Part shown: piece after piece, positions 43,372-51,873 of the stretch
How the letters are laid out: each line of letters opens with the position of its first letter
Numbering within the stretch: the stretch's first letter is position 1
Source: Desulfovibrio inopinatus DSM 10711
Lineage (GTDB): Bacteria > Desulfobacterota > Desulfovibrionia > Desulfovibrionales > Desulfovibrionaceae
Length of the DNA stretch: 64,000 nucleotides
Assembly (NCBI RefSeq): GCF_000429305.1
Contig: NZ_AUBP01000002.1
Coordinates: 310,001-374,000, forward strand
Direction: 5' to 3'
Position numbers and translations under genes: made by a program
The notes under the pieces: generated by a model
Seen by the model: only the letters and a program-made list of their open reading frames with translations
What the model was told of the DNA's origin: nothing
Databases searched by the model: none

Positions 43372-45110
43372 AAAACTTTTCTATTGTTACCGGTGGGTTA
43401 AAAAGCCTACGACTCCCTTTCGCTCTCAATTTTGTAGCTTTGATCCTACGAGGCATGCCATTAGCTTTATTATGCGTCATTATTACCGAGCTTGTCACAA
43501 AAGGTCGTGATGCCGATATAGAAAAAATTTTTATACTTGTCGGAATAATATGTCTTATTTTTATCGGACACGTTCTTTTATCAGCTCAAGCTCAAACGAA
43601 AGCATGCGTAGGGGCCTATACTATTATTGCGGATGCTCGTGTGCGTCTGGCCACGCATCTCAAAGACCTTCCGCTGTCGTTTTTTAAATCCCGTGACCCT
43701 GGTGATATTACGGCAAATTTACTTCAAGATATGAGCCGTGTGGAAAATGTTATGAGTCATTTATTGGTAGAAATGACGAGTGGGGTCATATTACCGATAT
43801 TACTGGCTGCGTGGCTGTTTTGGATTAATTGGCAGTTGGCTTTGTTTATGATCGCTGGAGTGGTCATCTCGGGACCACTCGTCTGGTGGGCACATCAATG
43901 GGTCGGCCGATTGGGAAAACGTCATGTAACAGCACAAAATGATATGCTTTTACATATGTTGGAATTTTTAGAGGGAATAAAAGATCTGAAATCGAACAAT
44001 ATAGCGGGAGAACGCCTTGATCTCCTCAATGACGCCATGCGTCGTAATCGTGATTTGAGTGTGGGACTTGAAGTAGCCGGAGTCCTTCCCCTTATGTTCT
44101 TCCGTTGTATTCTCGACCTCAGCTTCGTGGCGATAATTTTGCTTGCTGTAACGCTTCTTGCTTCTGAAAGTGTGGTTCCGGCAACATGCATTATCTTTCT
44201 TATTCTTGGTCAACATTTTTATGAACCACTTCATCTGGCTGGAAGTTTTTCTACTCTTGTTCGGTATATATCACTTGCAGCTCGGCGCATTGCTACCGTT
44301 TTCTCTTTTCCAAAGCTCTCCGGAAAGGTTTCCCCGCTTGTTCCGATTGGAAATGACGTGGAATTTCAAGATGTATCTTTTGCTTATCACGATAAATCTG
44401 TGATTAATAACGTCAGTTTCACTACGAGGTCCGGCACGATGACAGCTCTTGTGGGTCCCAGTGGGGGAGGGAAAACCACGTTGGCTGGACTTATTGCACG
44501 TTTCTACGATGTAGCTGAAGGCCAAATTCTCTTGGGTGGAGTCGATGTGCGGGATGTAGACCCCCATGTTCTTTATGATCGTATTGCCATGATTTTTCAG
44601 GATGTCTATCTATTTGACGATACAGTAGAAAACAATATTCGGCTGGGATGCCCAGAAGCCTCTTTTGAAGCCGTACGTGAAGCGGCACGGCAAGCAAATT
44701 GTCTCTCATGCATCGAATCTTTACCCCAAGGCTGGCAAACTCGTGTCGGGGAAGGTGGGCGCCGTCTTTCAGGTGGGGAACGCCAACGTATTTCTATCGC
44801 TCGGGCTCTTTTAAAAGACGCCCCCATTGTCCTTGTCGATGAAGCTACAGCCTCATTAGACCCGGAAAATGCATTTGCCGTTCAAGATGCATTAGCACAT
44901 CTGGCAGAAGGGCGTACTGTGATTGTCATTGCTCACCGGTTATCTTCTATAATAAGCGCGGATCAAATCCTTGTTCTCGATTCTGGCCGTATCGTTGCAC
45001 AAGGTCAGCATGAAATTTTACTCGCTGCCGGTGGATTGTATGCTGAATTATGGAAAGATCAGCAAGCTGCTCGTCGCTGGCAACTCAAAGCAAACACAGT
45101 AAACGGCTAA
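43365..45110 (+). CDS. Siderophore-type ABC transporter, permease-ATPase half 2 (YbtQ/IrtB-like)
   Basis: 581 aa from the ATG at 43365, preceded by AAGGAG and overlapping the previous gene by 7 bases. Six membrane helices and an ABC ATPase: Walker A GPSGGGKTT, signature LSGGERQR, Walker B IVLVDEATAS, H-loop IAHR. Strong candidate heterodimer partner of the preceding half. Direction of transport (uptake of ferric siderophore or export) cannot be read from the sequence. The locus context favours uptake. Confidence 0.9.
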   Translation: MLKNFSIVTGGLKSLRLPFALNFVALILRGMPLALLCVIITELVTKGRDADIEKIFILVGIICLIFIGHVLLSAQAQTKACVGAYTIIADARVRLATHLKDLPLSFFKSRDPGDITANLLQDMSRVENVMSHLLVEMTSGVILPILLAAWLFWINWQLALFMIAGVVISGPLVWWAHQWVGRLGKRHVTAQNDMLLHMLEFLEGIKDLKSNNIAGERLDLLNDAMRRNRDLSVGLEVAGVLPLMFFRCILDLSFVAIILLAVTLLASESVVPATCIIFLILGQHFYEPLHLAGSFSTLVRYISLAARRIATVFSFPKLSGKVSPLVPIGNDVEFQDVSFAYHDKSVINNVSFTTRSGTMTALVGPSGGGKTTLAGLIARFYDVAEGQILLGGVDVRDVDPHVLYDRIAMIFQDVYLFDDTVENNIRLGCPEASFEAVREAARQANCLSCIESLPQGWQTRVGEGGRRLSGGERQRISIARALLKDAPIVLVDEATASLDPENAFAVQDALAHLAEGRTVIVIAHRLSSIISADQILVLDSGRIVAQGQHEILLAAGGLYAELWKDQQAARRWQLKANTVNG

Positions 45111-45207
45111 GGCAACATAAACCTCCACTTTGTCTTGCACTTCGTTTTTCAAAATAAGATTTTTGTTATTCAAGGATAAGACATGTCATATGCTTTTTGG
45201 TAATTTC

Positions 45208-45230
45208 ATTGAAAACAATTTTCATTATCA
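45208..45230. promoter_or_regulatory. Candidate Fur box before the AraC regulator gene
   Basis: ATTGAAAACAATTTTCATTA continues with TCA. The TGAAAA ... TTTTCA dyad and the CATTATC end fit the general Fur pattern. It lies about 80 bases before the regulator start. Confidence 0.55.
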
Positions 45231-45310
45231 TGGCGATTCTGAGAAATAAGGAATAGACACAAAAGGATACAATTCAACATGGAGAAACACATTGATAGGT
45301 TGAAATATTC

Positions 45311-46102
45311 ATGAATCGGGAAAAACGATGTTCGCTCGTTTTTCTTCCCTTGAGACATCCGCGAGAGGATAAGCACGAGACAAGTTTTCAGCCTATGCAT
45401 ATTGAAAAACTGGGCTTTATCCAAACTGAGGAAGTCGAAGTGCAAACCATGATCGTGCGAAGCCAAGAATGCGGATATTTACGAGTGATTGGCGAAACCG
45501 ATACCGTGAATTGCGCTATTATGCATAGCCACCATGACTCTAGCGGCTATAGTATCTTGCTGCATCGCGCTATCTCATACAAGTTGACGCTTATCCGCAT
45601 ACGGCGATCCCTTTGCCGTTTGTTGGTTGAACTCCCTGATGTTCTTGTCGTTCCATGCCCCGAAAAAGCACAATCGGTATTAAAAACTCTCAGTCAGGGC
45701 TCTCCCGAGGAGGAAAATCAACTTTATCTGCTTGCCAAGATTTTAGAATTGCTTGCGCATTGTTTACACGTGCAGCAAATGCAACTGCCTATTTCGTTAG
45801 AACAACGCGCTGCGGCTATCCTGCAGAGTGACCCGGCTTCACCGCCCTCGGTTAAAGTATTAGCAGCTATGTGTGGCACCTCGACGACGACGCTAACTCG
45901 ACGATTTCGCACTACATTCGGCACAACAGTACGCGGTTATCTCCGTGATCTTCGTTTAGAAATGGCTCGTGACTTATTGAAAAATCAAGGGTTTTCCGTG
46001 ACAGAAGTCGCACTGTCCGTCGGATATGGAAGCCTTCCTTCCTTTTCTCGGGAATTTCATGCTCGTTTTGGGTCTCCTCCTGTCTATTTCCGTCGTAACT
46101 AA
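45311..46102 (+). CDS. AraC-family transcriptional regulator
   Basis: 263 aa. The C-terminal 100 residues are the double-HTH AraC/XylS domain (PPSVKVLAAMCGTSTTTLTR, FRTTFGTTVRGYLRDLRLEM, GYGSLPSFSREFHARFGSPP). The N-terminal half would bind a ligand, plausibly the ferric siderophore, as for YbtA, PchR and AlcR (inference). An ATG at 45395 is an alternative start. It lies between the ABC pair and the TonB genes, with its own Fur-like box. Confidence 0.88.
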   Translation: MNREKRCSLVFLPLRHPREDKHETSFQPMHIEKLGFIQTEEVEVQTMIVRSQECGYLRVIGETDTVNCAIMHSHHDSSGYSILLHRAISYKLTLIRIRRSLCRLLVELPDVLVVPCPEKAQSVLKTLSQGSPEEENQLYLLAKILELLAHCLHVQQMQLPISLEQRAAAILQSDPASPPSVKVLAAMCGTSTTTLTRRFRTTFGTTVRGYLRDLRLEMARDLLKNQGFSVTEVALSVGYGSLPSFSREFHARFGSPPVYFRRN

Positions 46103-46228
46103 TTTAAAATACATGTAAAAAATCAAAATCAGGATGCCGTTATCACATCCTTCCTCAGCAAAGGACTCTCGAATTTTAAAGAAAAGGGTTCTTTTGGGAT
46201 AAGACAAGGGACATTGTCTCATTTAATA

Positions 46229-46248
46229 TGAGATTGAATTTCATTTGC
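46229..46248. promoter_or_regulatory. Candidate Fur box before exbB
   Basis: GAGATTGAATTTCATTTGCA shows the ATTGAA/TTCATT half-sites. Slightly upstream AGACAA (46202) and TTGTCT (46214) form another dyad. Weak match, but the position before a tonB operon is typical. Confidence 0.4.
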
Positions 46249-46381
46249 AGAATCAAAAGTTTTTCGATCAAGCCGGAAAGATTGTACCCGACAAGAATCG
46301 GTTGCGAAACACTCCAGCGAATGCGCCGCGCTTTGGTGCTGCAGATCGATCAAATCCGGGTAATGAAAAAGGATACATGTT

Positions 46382-47050
46382 ATGCCGCAAATTGAATTAT
46401 CGTTGGGATGGGTTTTTGCTCAAGCGACAGGCGCCGTACAGGGAGTGTTGGTTATTTTGATCCTCTCTTCGGTGATTTGTTGGGCCATTATTTTGGAAAA
46501 AAGTGTTATTTTATATCGTTATCGACGACAGACACGTCAATTTGAAGACATCGCACAATCAAATAATCCAGGAAGCACAGTCTCACCCGGAGGCGAATTG
46601 CCTGACGCAATTTTAAAAGAAGGGCGCAGTGCCTGGGCACAAACCGCTCCCGGTGAAAATCCTGTTGATCGCAGAAATTGTGTCGAACGCGCTATGCGTG
46701 ATGCTGTATCGAGCGTACTTTTGAGAGCGGAGCGTCGTCTTCCTTATCTTGCTACGATTGGTTCAGTTGCACCTTTTGTCGGTCTTTTTGGGACTGTTTG
46801 GGGCATTATGCATTCTTTTGTCAGTATCGCGCATACAAACGACACCAGTTTAGCTGTTGTTGCACCGGGCATCGCCGAATCACTTTTTACAACAGCGGCC
46901 GGATTGGTGACGGCGATTCCAGCATCCGTTGCATATAACAAAATTGCAGCTGACTTTAACAGTTTATCCCGGAGATTATCGCTCGCTATAGCCGCGATTA
47001 CACGTAAAGCTCCGGCAAGAAGTATGGAGGCGGTTGATGATGCCGCTTAA
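46382..47050 (+). CDS. exbB: ExbB/TolQ-type proton-channel protein
   Basis: 222-aa MotA/TolQ/ExbB family protein with three membrane helices (about 15-38, 125-150, 165-190). The conserved FVGLFGTVWGIMHSF and GIAESLFTTAAGLVTAIPA segments are present. With ExbD it uses proton motive force to energise TonB. AAGGA precedes the ATG. First gene of exbB-exbD-tonB. Confidence 0.93.
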   Translation: MPQIELSLGWVFAQATGAVQGVLVILILSSVICWAIILEKSVILYRYRRQTRQFEDIAQSNNPGSTVSPGGELPDAILKEGRSAWAQTAPGENPVDRRNCVERAMRDAVSSVLLRAERRLPYLATIGSVAPFVGLFGTVWGIMHSFVSIAHTNDTSLAVVAPGIAESLFTTAAGLVTAIPASVAYNKIAADFNSLSRRLSLAIAAITRKAPARSMEAVDDAA

Positions 47051-47513
47051 TGGTGCAGGAGATAACGATCAAGGTGCTGGGCTTAATGCTGAGATCAATG
47101 TCACCCCTTTTATCGACGTCATGCTGGTGCTTCTCATCATATTTATGGTGACAGCCCCCTTGATGATCGCAGGCGTGCCACTAAAACTCCCCAAAACTTC
47201 GGCCGCAAGTTTGGAACCACCGAAGGAGCCTATTGTCGTCAGCATGAACAAAGACGGTCAGATTTATCTTGGTGAAGACCTTGTGACGGAAGAGACCATG
47301 GCCGGTCGTTTGAAAGAAATGGAGGCGGACAAACCTGGACAAACGGTATTCGTGCGTTGCGATAGAAGCTTAGATTATGGTCGGGTTATGGAATTACTCG
47401 GGCATGTCGGAGCTTGCGGTGTGTCGAGTTTATCACTCATATCTGAAGCACAGCAGGACGGGCAATCTCATAGCATTGAGCAGAACAGCAAACTTGGTAG
47501 AGCCCTGCCATGA
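47040..47513 (+). CDS. exbD: ExbD/TolR-type biopolymer transport protein
   Basis: 157 aa from the ATG at 47040 (47037 is equally possible), with GGAGG upstream and overlap with exbB. One N-terminal helix carries the essential Asp (INVTPFIDVMLVLLIIFMV), followed by the periplasmic ExbD domain (VVSMNKDGQIYLGEDLV). Overlaps tonB by 4 bases. Confidence 0.93.
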   Translation: MPLNGAGDNDQGAGLNAEINVTPFIDVMLVLLIIFMVTAPLMIAGVPLKLPKTSAASLEPPKEPIVVSMNKDGQIYLGEDLVTEETMAGRLKEMEADKPGQTVFVRCDRSLDYGRVMELLGHVGACGVSSLSLISEAQQDGQSHSIEQNSKLGRALP

Positions 47514-48475
47514 GTCTATATCTAGCCTCTCGCCGTGGTGCCGGACTCAGTTCGTTGGCAACCTGGAGTGTGTGGACAGTTTCAATTCTGGCCCATGCTT
47601 TAGCTATCATCAGTATGGCTGCTTTGGCTGGCCCCAAACCTCTCCCTCCTGTTTTGCCTCGCATTGTACTCACTGCCTCTTTAGGGATGCCAGGTTACGG
47701 GAGCGGGGCGGCCAGTCCTGATATTGCGGTAGGACCACCAGATGTACCACAGAAATCGAATGAACCGGAACCACCTTTAGAGAAAGAAATGGCTCAGGCT
47801 CCTGAGCCGACTCCAATGCCTCCGCCGGAGGAATTATTGCAAGAACAGCCCGCTGAGCCTCAACAAAAGCCGTTGGAAACATTGGACGCTCAGGAAATCG
47901 AACCCACTCCCGTGCCTCCTCCATTGAAAGAAAAAGCTGCTGTTAAGCCAAAACCGAAACCTAAAAAGATAAAGCATACACCTCCGGTAAAGGAAACTTC
48001 CCATAAGAAAAAAAAGGCGAATACGGTAAAAAAACACAAGGCGAAATCGCAAACAACGAAGACCGCCAGTCAAACCGCGCCCGTGAAGTCAAATGCGACT
48101 TCCAGTACAAGCGGTGGATCAAAAACTCCTTCCGGAGGGCGTGGAACTCCTGGGGGAGGAGGAAATCTTGGATCAACTGGCAGTCCCTTACAAGCGAGTC
48201 AGCTTGACAGGCAGCCTGCTTTGGTTTTTGCGCCTCAACCTGAGTATCCTTTAAAGGCAAAACGGCGCGGTCTACGCACCAAACTTCGGGTGCGTTTGCT
48301 TGTCGATAAAGGCGGTCACGTCAAGCGTGTGGATATATTAGGAGGGGAATATGCTGATATTTTTTCAACAAATGTCCGGCGCGCGCTTGCTCGCTGGCGC
48401 TTTAAGCCTGGAACACTGAAAGGAAAACCAGTGAATTGGGTCGCTGTCTTGCCGGTAGCCTTTGAATTGCGCTAG
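47510..48475 (+). CDS. tonB: TonB energy-transducing protein
   Basis: 321 aa. N-terminal membrane anchor (WTVSILAHALAIISMAALAG), a long Pro/Glu then Pro/Lys-rich periplasmic spacer (about 70-220), and a C-terminal TonB domain (YPLKAKRRGLRTKLRVRLLV, ALARWRFKPG). It transfers energy to the outer-membrane receptor encoded at 51874. Translationally coupled to exbD by an ATGA overlap. Confidence 0.93.
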   Translation: MSLYLASRRGAGLSSLATWSVWTVSILAHALAIISMAALAGPKPLPPVLPRIVLTASLGMPGYGSGAASPDIAVGPPDVPQKSNEPEPPLEKEMAQAPEPTPMPPPEELLQEQPAEPQQKPLETLDAQEIEPTPVPPPLKEKAAVKPKPKPKKIKHTPPVKETSHKKKKANTVKKHKAKSQTTKTASQTAPVKSNATSSTSGGSKTPSGGRGTPGGGGNLGSTGSPLQASQLDRQPALVFAPQPEYPLKAKRRGLRTKLRVRLLVDKGGHVKRVDILGGEYADIFSTNVRRALARWRFKPGTLKGKPVNWVAVLPVAFELR

Positions 48476-49013
48476 CGATATCATCTTTTTGCAGAGGATG
48501 TGGTCGTCTCATTGAATAATTAATGTGGTTAAGGCATATATTTCGCCTTAAAACATAAGGCAAAATACAGACATCTTTCATCCAGCCACGTGCCCTTTGC
48601 ATATCATTCTTCGCGGATCTCTCGTCGCAGAATGGTACGCACGGTTTTTTTTACAAAAAAAACTATAAAGTATGTCCTGTTTTTTTTTACAGTCAAAATC
48701 AATCCTTCCAACAAAAAAGTCACATCAAGCTCTTCTTTATCGACATCCTCAGTAATTTTATACTGTAATTTCAAGTGATTTTAGCCCCAAATTACTCTAA
48801 CAATTCATTGCCAAGTTGTAATGGAGTTTACCCACCTATACTCAGGCTCAATGATTGTAAAAACCATCTTAAAAAGATGATATTATTATTGTATGAAGAA
48901 AAATTTCATTTCATATGAATAATACTGAATGGAAGTTGTGTTTAATATTGTGATTTATTGTGTTATAAAGAGCGTAACATGATTGGTCATTATTTCATCA
49001 TAAAAATAATTTT
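48476..49013. other. AT-rich intergenic region between convergent tonB and feoB
   Basis: About 540 bases with no credible gene. TTAAGGC (48529-48535) and GCCTTAA (48545-48551) form a small hairpin that may act as a weak terminator. Otherwise nothing recognised. Confidence 0.4.
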
Positions 49014-50996
49014 TTATAATACAATTGTAAGCATAGTATATGTTCCTATAGAGACAACTATAGGAAGTAAAATTGTATAACATGCTACAAAAAAAGTCTT
49101 TTTCAATGAATTTGATTCTTTAAAAATCATTCCTAGAGTTGGTAAGCAAGGCATGGAAAGGAATTGTGCGAGCAGAAAAGAAATTGCGCTTGCTGTTGTG
49201 ATCTGTGTCTGCAACGTGACCTTCAAACTTTCAATGGGCACATTATAAAGGAGGGCCATCGTGGGCAAAACCGTTTCACGGCTGAGGGCAGATGTCATGA
49301 GTGACGTGAGAAGTTTCCAATCTAACCCCATAAAAGAGGCAAGTGGTTCAAGTCGCGTACCGATCATTCCGAGGTATGAAGAGTTAATGTTACCGGCAGG
49401 ATAATAAGATAGAAACCAGAGGATAACTCCGAATCCTAAGATAATGGCTGAGGCTTTTTTAAGGAAAGCCAAAACATTATGCAAAACATGCAATCCGATG
49501 ATTTGAAAATTAGGCGCATGAAACAACGGAAGTTCCATGAGCATATCATAACTGTTCTCTCCTTTCATTAATGTCTTTTTTAACCAGATACTGGCGATCA
49601 TAAAAAGCAAGAAAGAGAATCCCATTATTCCGCAAGCAGCAATAATGGCTCCAATTGGTGAAAAAAGCCATGTACATAGCGTAAGCAGGACTATTATTTT
49701 AGAAGAACATGGCACAAGTGGTATAAGCAACAATGTATGAAGACGTTGCTGCGTATGCGCTATCGTACGTGTGCCAATGATACCTGGAATATTACACGGA
49801 AGAGAAAAGAGTAAAGGAATAAAAGACATACCATTCAAACCTAATTTCGTCATAAGTGAATCCATGAGAAATGCGGTTCGTGGTATATATCCAATTTCTT
49901 CCAGAAAAGAGAAGATAAAATAAAACACGGCGATAAGTGGAACCATGCAAACTAATGCAGAAGCGCTAAGAAATATACTCTGTATCAATGCCGTAAGCAT
50001 CGGCATGCTCGAAGGAAGGCTATTTACAACAAATGTAGAAATATCTTGTATAAGAATACTTATGCCAATGCCTGTAGGATAACCGACCAATAACCCTACA
50101 CTAATGGCTGACAGGAGAATCACTGCCATGAATACGTACCCCCAAAAAGGGTGTAAAAAAAATTTATCACAGCGTTGAGTCAAGGTTTCTTGTGGTTCTT
50201 CCGCAATTATACATTCTTCTAAAATTTCCTGTATCCATGTAAAACGTGCGGTTTGAGCTTGTGTAGCAGCAATTTCCGGAAAAATATTACCTGTCTTATG
50301 GATTAATTGTTTAATTTTTTTGTCTGCAAACGTATCTCCTTCCATTGCTTTCCAAACAAGACGTTCCATATCTATATTTTTTTCTGATGTAGTGGATACT
50401 ATTTTCAGTATTTCCTTATATTTTTCTTTCAATTCTAAGGGTATTTTTTCTATGAGTTCAGGTAGTAATTTTCTATTTGATATCCTTATAGGTAGGGAAA
50501 GAACATTTCGTAAATTTTCAACACCTCTTTTTTTAGAAGCCACAAGTTCAATACATGGAATATCTAAAGCATTTTCTAATGATTCTATATTTATATTTAT
50601 TCCATTATATTGTGCGACGTCTGCCATATTTACAGCAAGAATACAAGGAACACCAATAAGCAATATATCTAAGCAATAATTTAAAGTTCGAGCAAGATTA
50701 GCTGCATTTACAACAATGACTATGGCATCGATTTGTTCCTCCATGATATGCTGTACTGCAATTTTTTCTTCTTCTGAGCGGGCTAATAAAGAATATGTGC
50801 CTGGGAGGTCGACAAACTGGAAGGTTTCACCGTTTATGACGGCTTTTCCCATCTTTTTTTCAACAGTCTTGCCTGCCCAGTTGCCGACTTCCTGATGTAG
50901 ACCTGTTAACGCATTGAAAATTGTTGATTTTCCCGTATTCGGCTGTCCCGCCACTGCCACATGGAAAGAGGAAGGTCGATGGTTATTCGGTCTCAT
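49014..50996 (-). CDS. feoB: Ferrous iron transporter FeoB
   Basis: 660 aa. N-terminal G-protein domain with G1 GQPNTGKST, G3 LPGTYS and the FeoB-type G4 NMAD, then the NFeoB helical domain and a C-terminal membrane part with gate motifs (FIPLLFSLPCNIPGI). It is shorter than the Escherichia coli protein (773 aa), within the range of bacterial FeoB. It imports Fe2+ into the cytoplasm, the main form of iron in anaerobic habitats. Overlaps feoA. Confidence 0.95.
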   Translation of the reverse strand: MRPNNHRPSSFHVAVAGQPNTGKSTIFNALTGLHQEVGNWAGKTVEKKMGKAVINGETFQFVDLPGTYSLLARSEEEKIAVQHIMEEQIDAIVIVVNAANLARTLNYCLDILLIGVPCILAVNMADVAQYNGININIESLENALDIPCIELVASKKRGVENLRNVLSLPIRISNRKLLPELIEKIPLELKEKYKEILKIVSTTSEKNIDMERLVWKAMEGDTFADKKIKQLIHKTGNIFPEIAATQAQTARFTWIQEILEECIIAEEPQETLTQRCDKFFLHPFWGYVFMAVILLSAISVGLLVGYPTGIGISILIQDISTFVVNSLPSSMPMLTALIQSIFLSASALVCMVPLIAVFYFIFSFLEEIGYIPRTAFLMDSLMTKLGLNGMSFIPLLFSLPCNIPGIIGTRTIAHTQQRLHTLLLIPLVPCSSKIIVLLTLCTWLFSPIGAIIAACGIMGFSFLLFMIASIWLKKTLMKGENSYDMLMELPLFHAPNFQIIGLHVLHNVLAFLKKASAIILGFGVILWFLSYYPAGNINSSYLGMIGTRLEPLASFMGLDWKLLTSLMTSALSRETVLPTMALLYNVPIESLKVTLQTQITTASAISFLLAQFLSMPCLPTLGMIFKESNSLKKTFFVACYTILLPIVVSIGTYTMLTIVL

Positions 50997-51267
50997 GCTG
51001 AGCGTCCTTCACAAAAATTTTTTGAGCAACTCCCGCGGATAGAGCGAGAAGCATTCCATTGGTTCGTATGACCACGGCTCCACGCTTGGTCGTACGAATA
51101 ACGAAAACGGGCTTGTCCGGTAAAAGCCCAAGGGAGGCAAGTCGACATGTGATGTCTGAAGAACAACCGACTGAGACCACCAAAGCTTGGCATAGCTGCG
51201 GTAATCGACTGAGTTGTATACTTTCCAGCAGCGTTTTTTCTTCACAAAGAAAATTTTTTTTCAACAT
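50983..51267 (-). CDS. feoA: FeoA-family ferrous iron transport protein
   Basis: 94-aa SH3-like FeoA domain (CRLASLGLLPDKPVFVIRTT, then AVVIRTNGMLLALSAGVAQK). Small cytoplasmic partner of FeoB. The coding region overlaps the feoB start by 14 bases, so the pair is one transcription unit. Confidence 0.93.
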   Translation of the reverse strand: MLKKNFLCEEKTLLESIQLSRLPQLCQALVVSVGCSSDITCRLASLGLLPDKPVFVIRTTKRGAVVIRTNGMLLALSAGVAQKIFVKDAQHETE

Positions 51268-51627
51268 GTATTCCTCTGCATTCTTTTTTTCTGTTTTTTC
51301 ATAGACATGGATTATCTTCCAGATTTTTAGAAGAAGATTTCAATACAATTTATTTTGAAATACAAAAAAATATGCAGATTATTATTTGAAATAAATTCTT
51401 AACACGTTTTATTGCAATAGATTTATGTCTCAATAAAAAAGTTTTGGTAAAAGAAAATCCCTCTTGCGAATAGAGTTGATGAAGAAATTTCGGTGAAGCA
51501 CTCATCGTTCACCATACGACTCAATCATAACTCTATTATCTATAATATGCTGAATTTATAATGTTTTAATCTGGATAATGACACTTTGTTTAATACATGA
51601 TTCGGATGGTTGAATATCGAAAATAAA

Positions 51628-51652
51628 ATTGAAAGTAAATGTCATTTTCAAT
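51628..51652. promoter_or_regulatory. Second copy of the shared 25-bp dyad
   Basis: Begins ATTGAAAG and ends TTTTCAAT with central TGTC; 21 of 25 positions equal the copy at 41249-41273. About 220 bases upstream of the receptor start. Confidence 0.6.
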
Positions 51653-51770
51653 AAGAATAAATAAAATATTTACTAAGTGTGGATTAATAAAGATAAAATC
51701 AATATTTTTATCCGAAAAGAACGATGTTGACATCAAAAGTATCGTTTACTAGATAGCAGGCTATACAAAC

Positions 51771-51796
51771 GAAAATGAGTATCATTTTCATTATCA
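51771..51796. promoter_or_regulatory. Strong candidate Fur box before the receptor gene
   Basis: GAAAATGA-GTA-TCATTTTC is a perfect 8-3-8 dyad, and the run continues ATTATCA, giving overlapping Fur half-sites (compare consensus GATAATGATAATCATTATC). It is about 80 bases before the receptor start. Confidence 0.75.
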
Positions 51797-51873
51797 ATAC
51801 AAAGACGTTCAGTGAGAACGGTTCTTCTAACTGGTCAGGATAACTGAAAAAATAATCGAAAGGGAGCAAGAAA

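Larger units (their letters stand above)
51268..51873. promoter_or_regulatory. Divergent control region of feoAB and the TonB-dependent receptor
   Basis: About 600 AT-rich bases without a gene. It holds two iron-box-like elements: the 25-bp dyad at 51628-51652 (shared with 41249) and the 51771-51796 palindrome. Both are nearer the receptor, but could also affect feoA. Confidence 0.55.
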
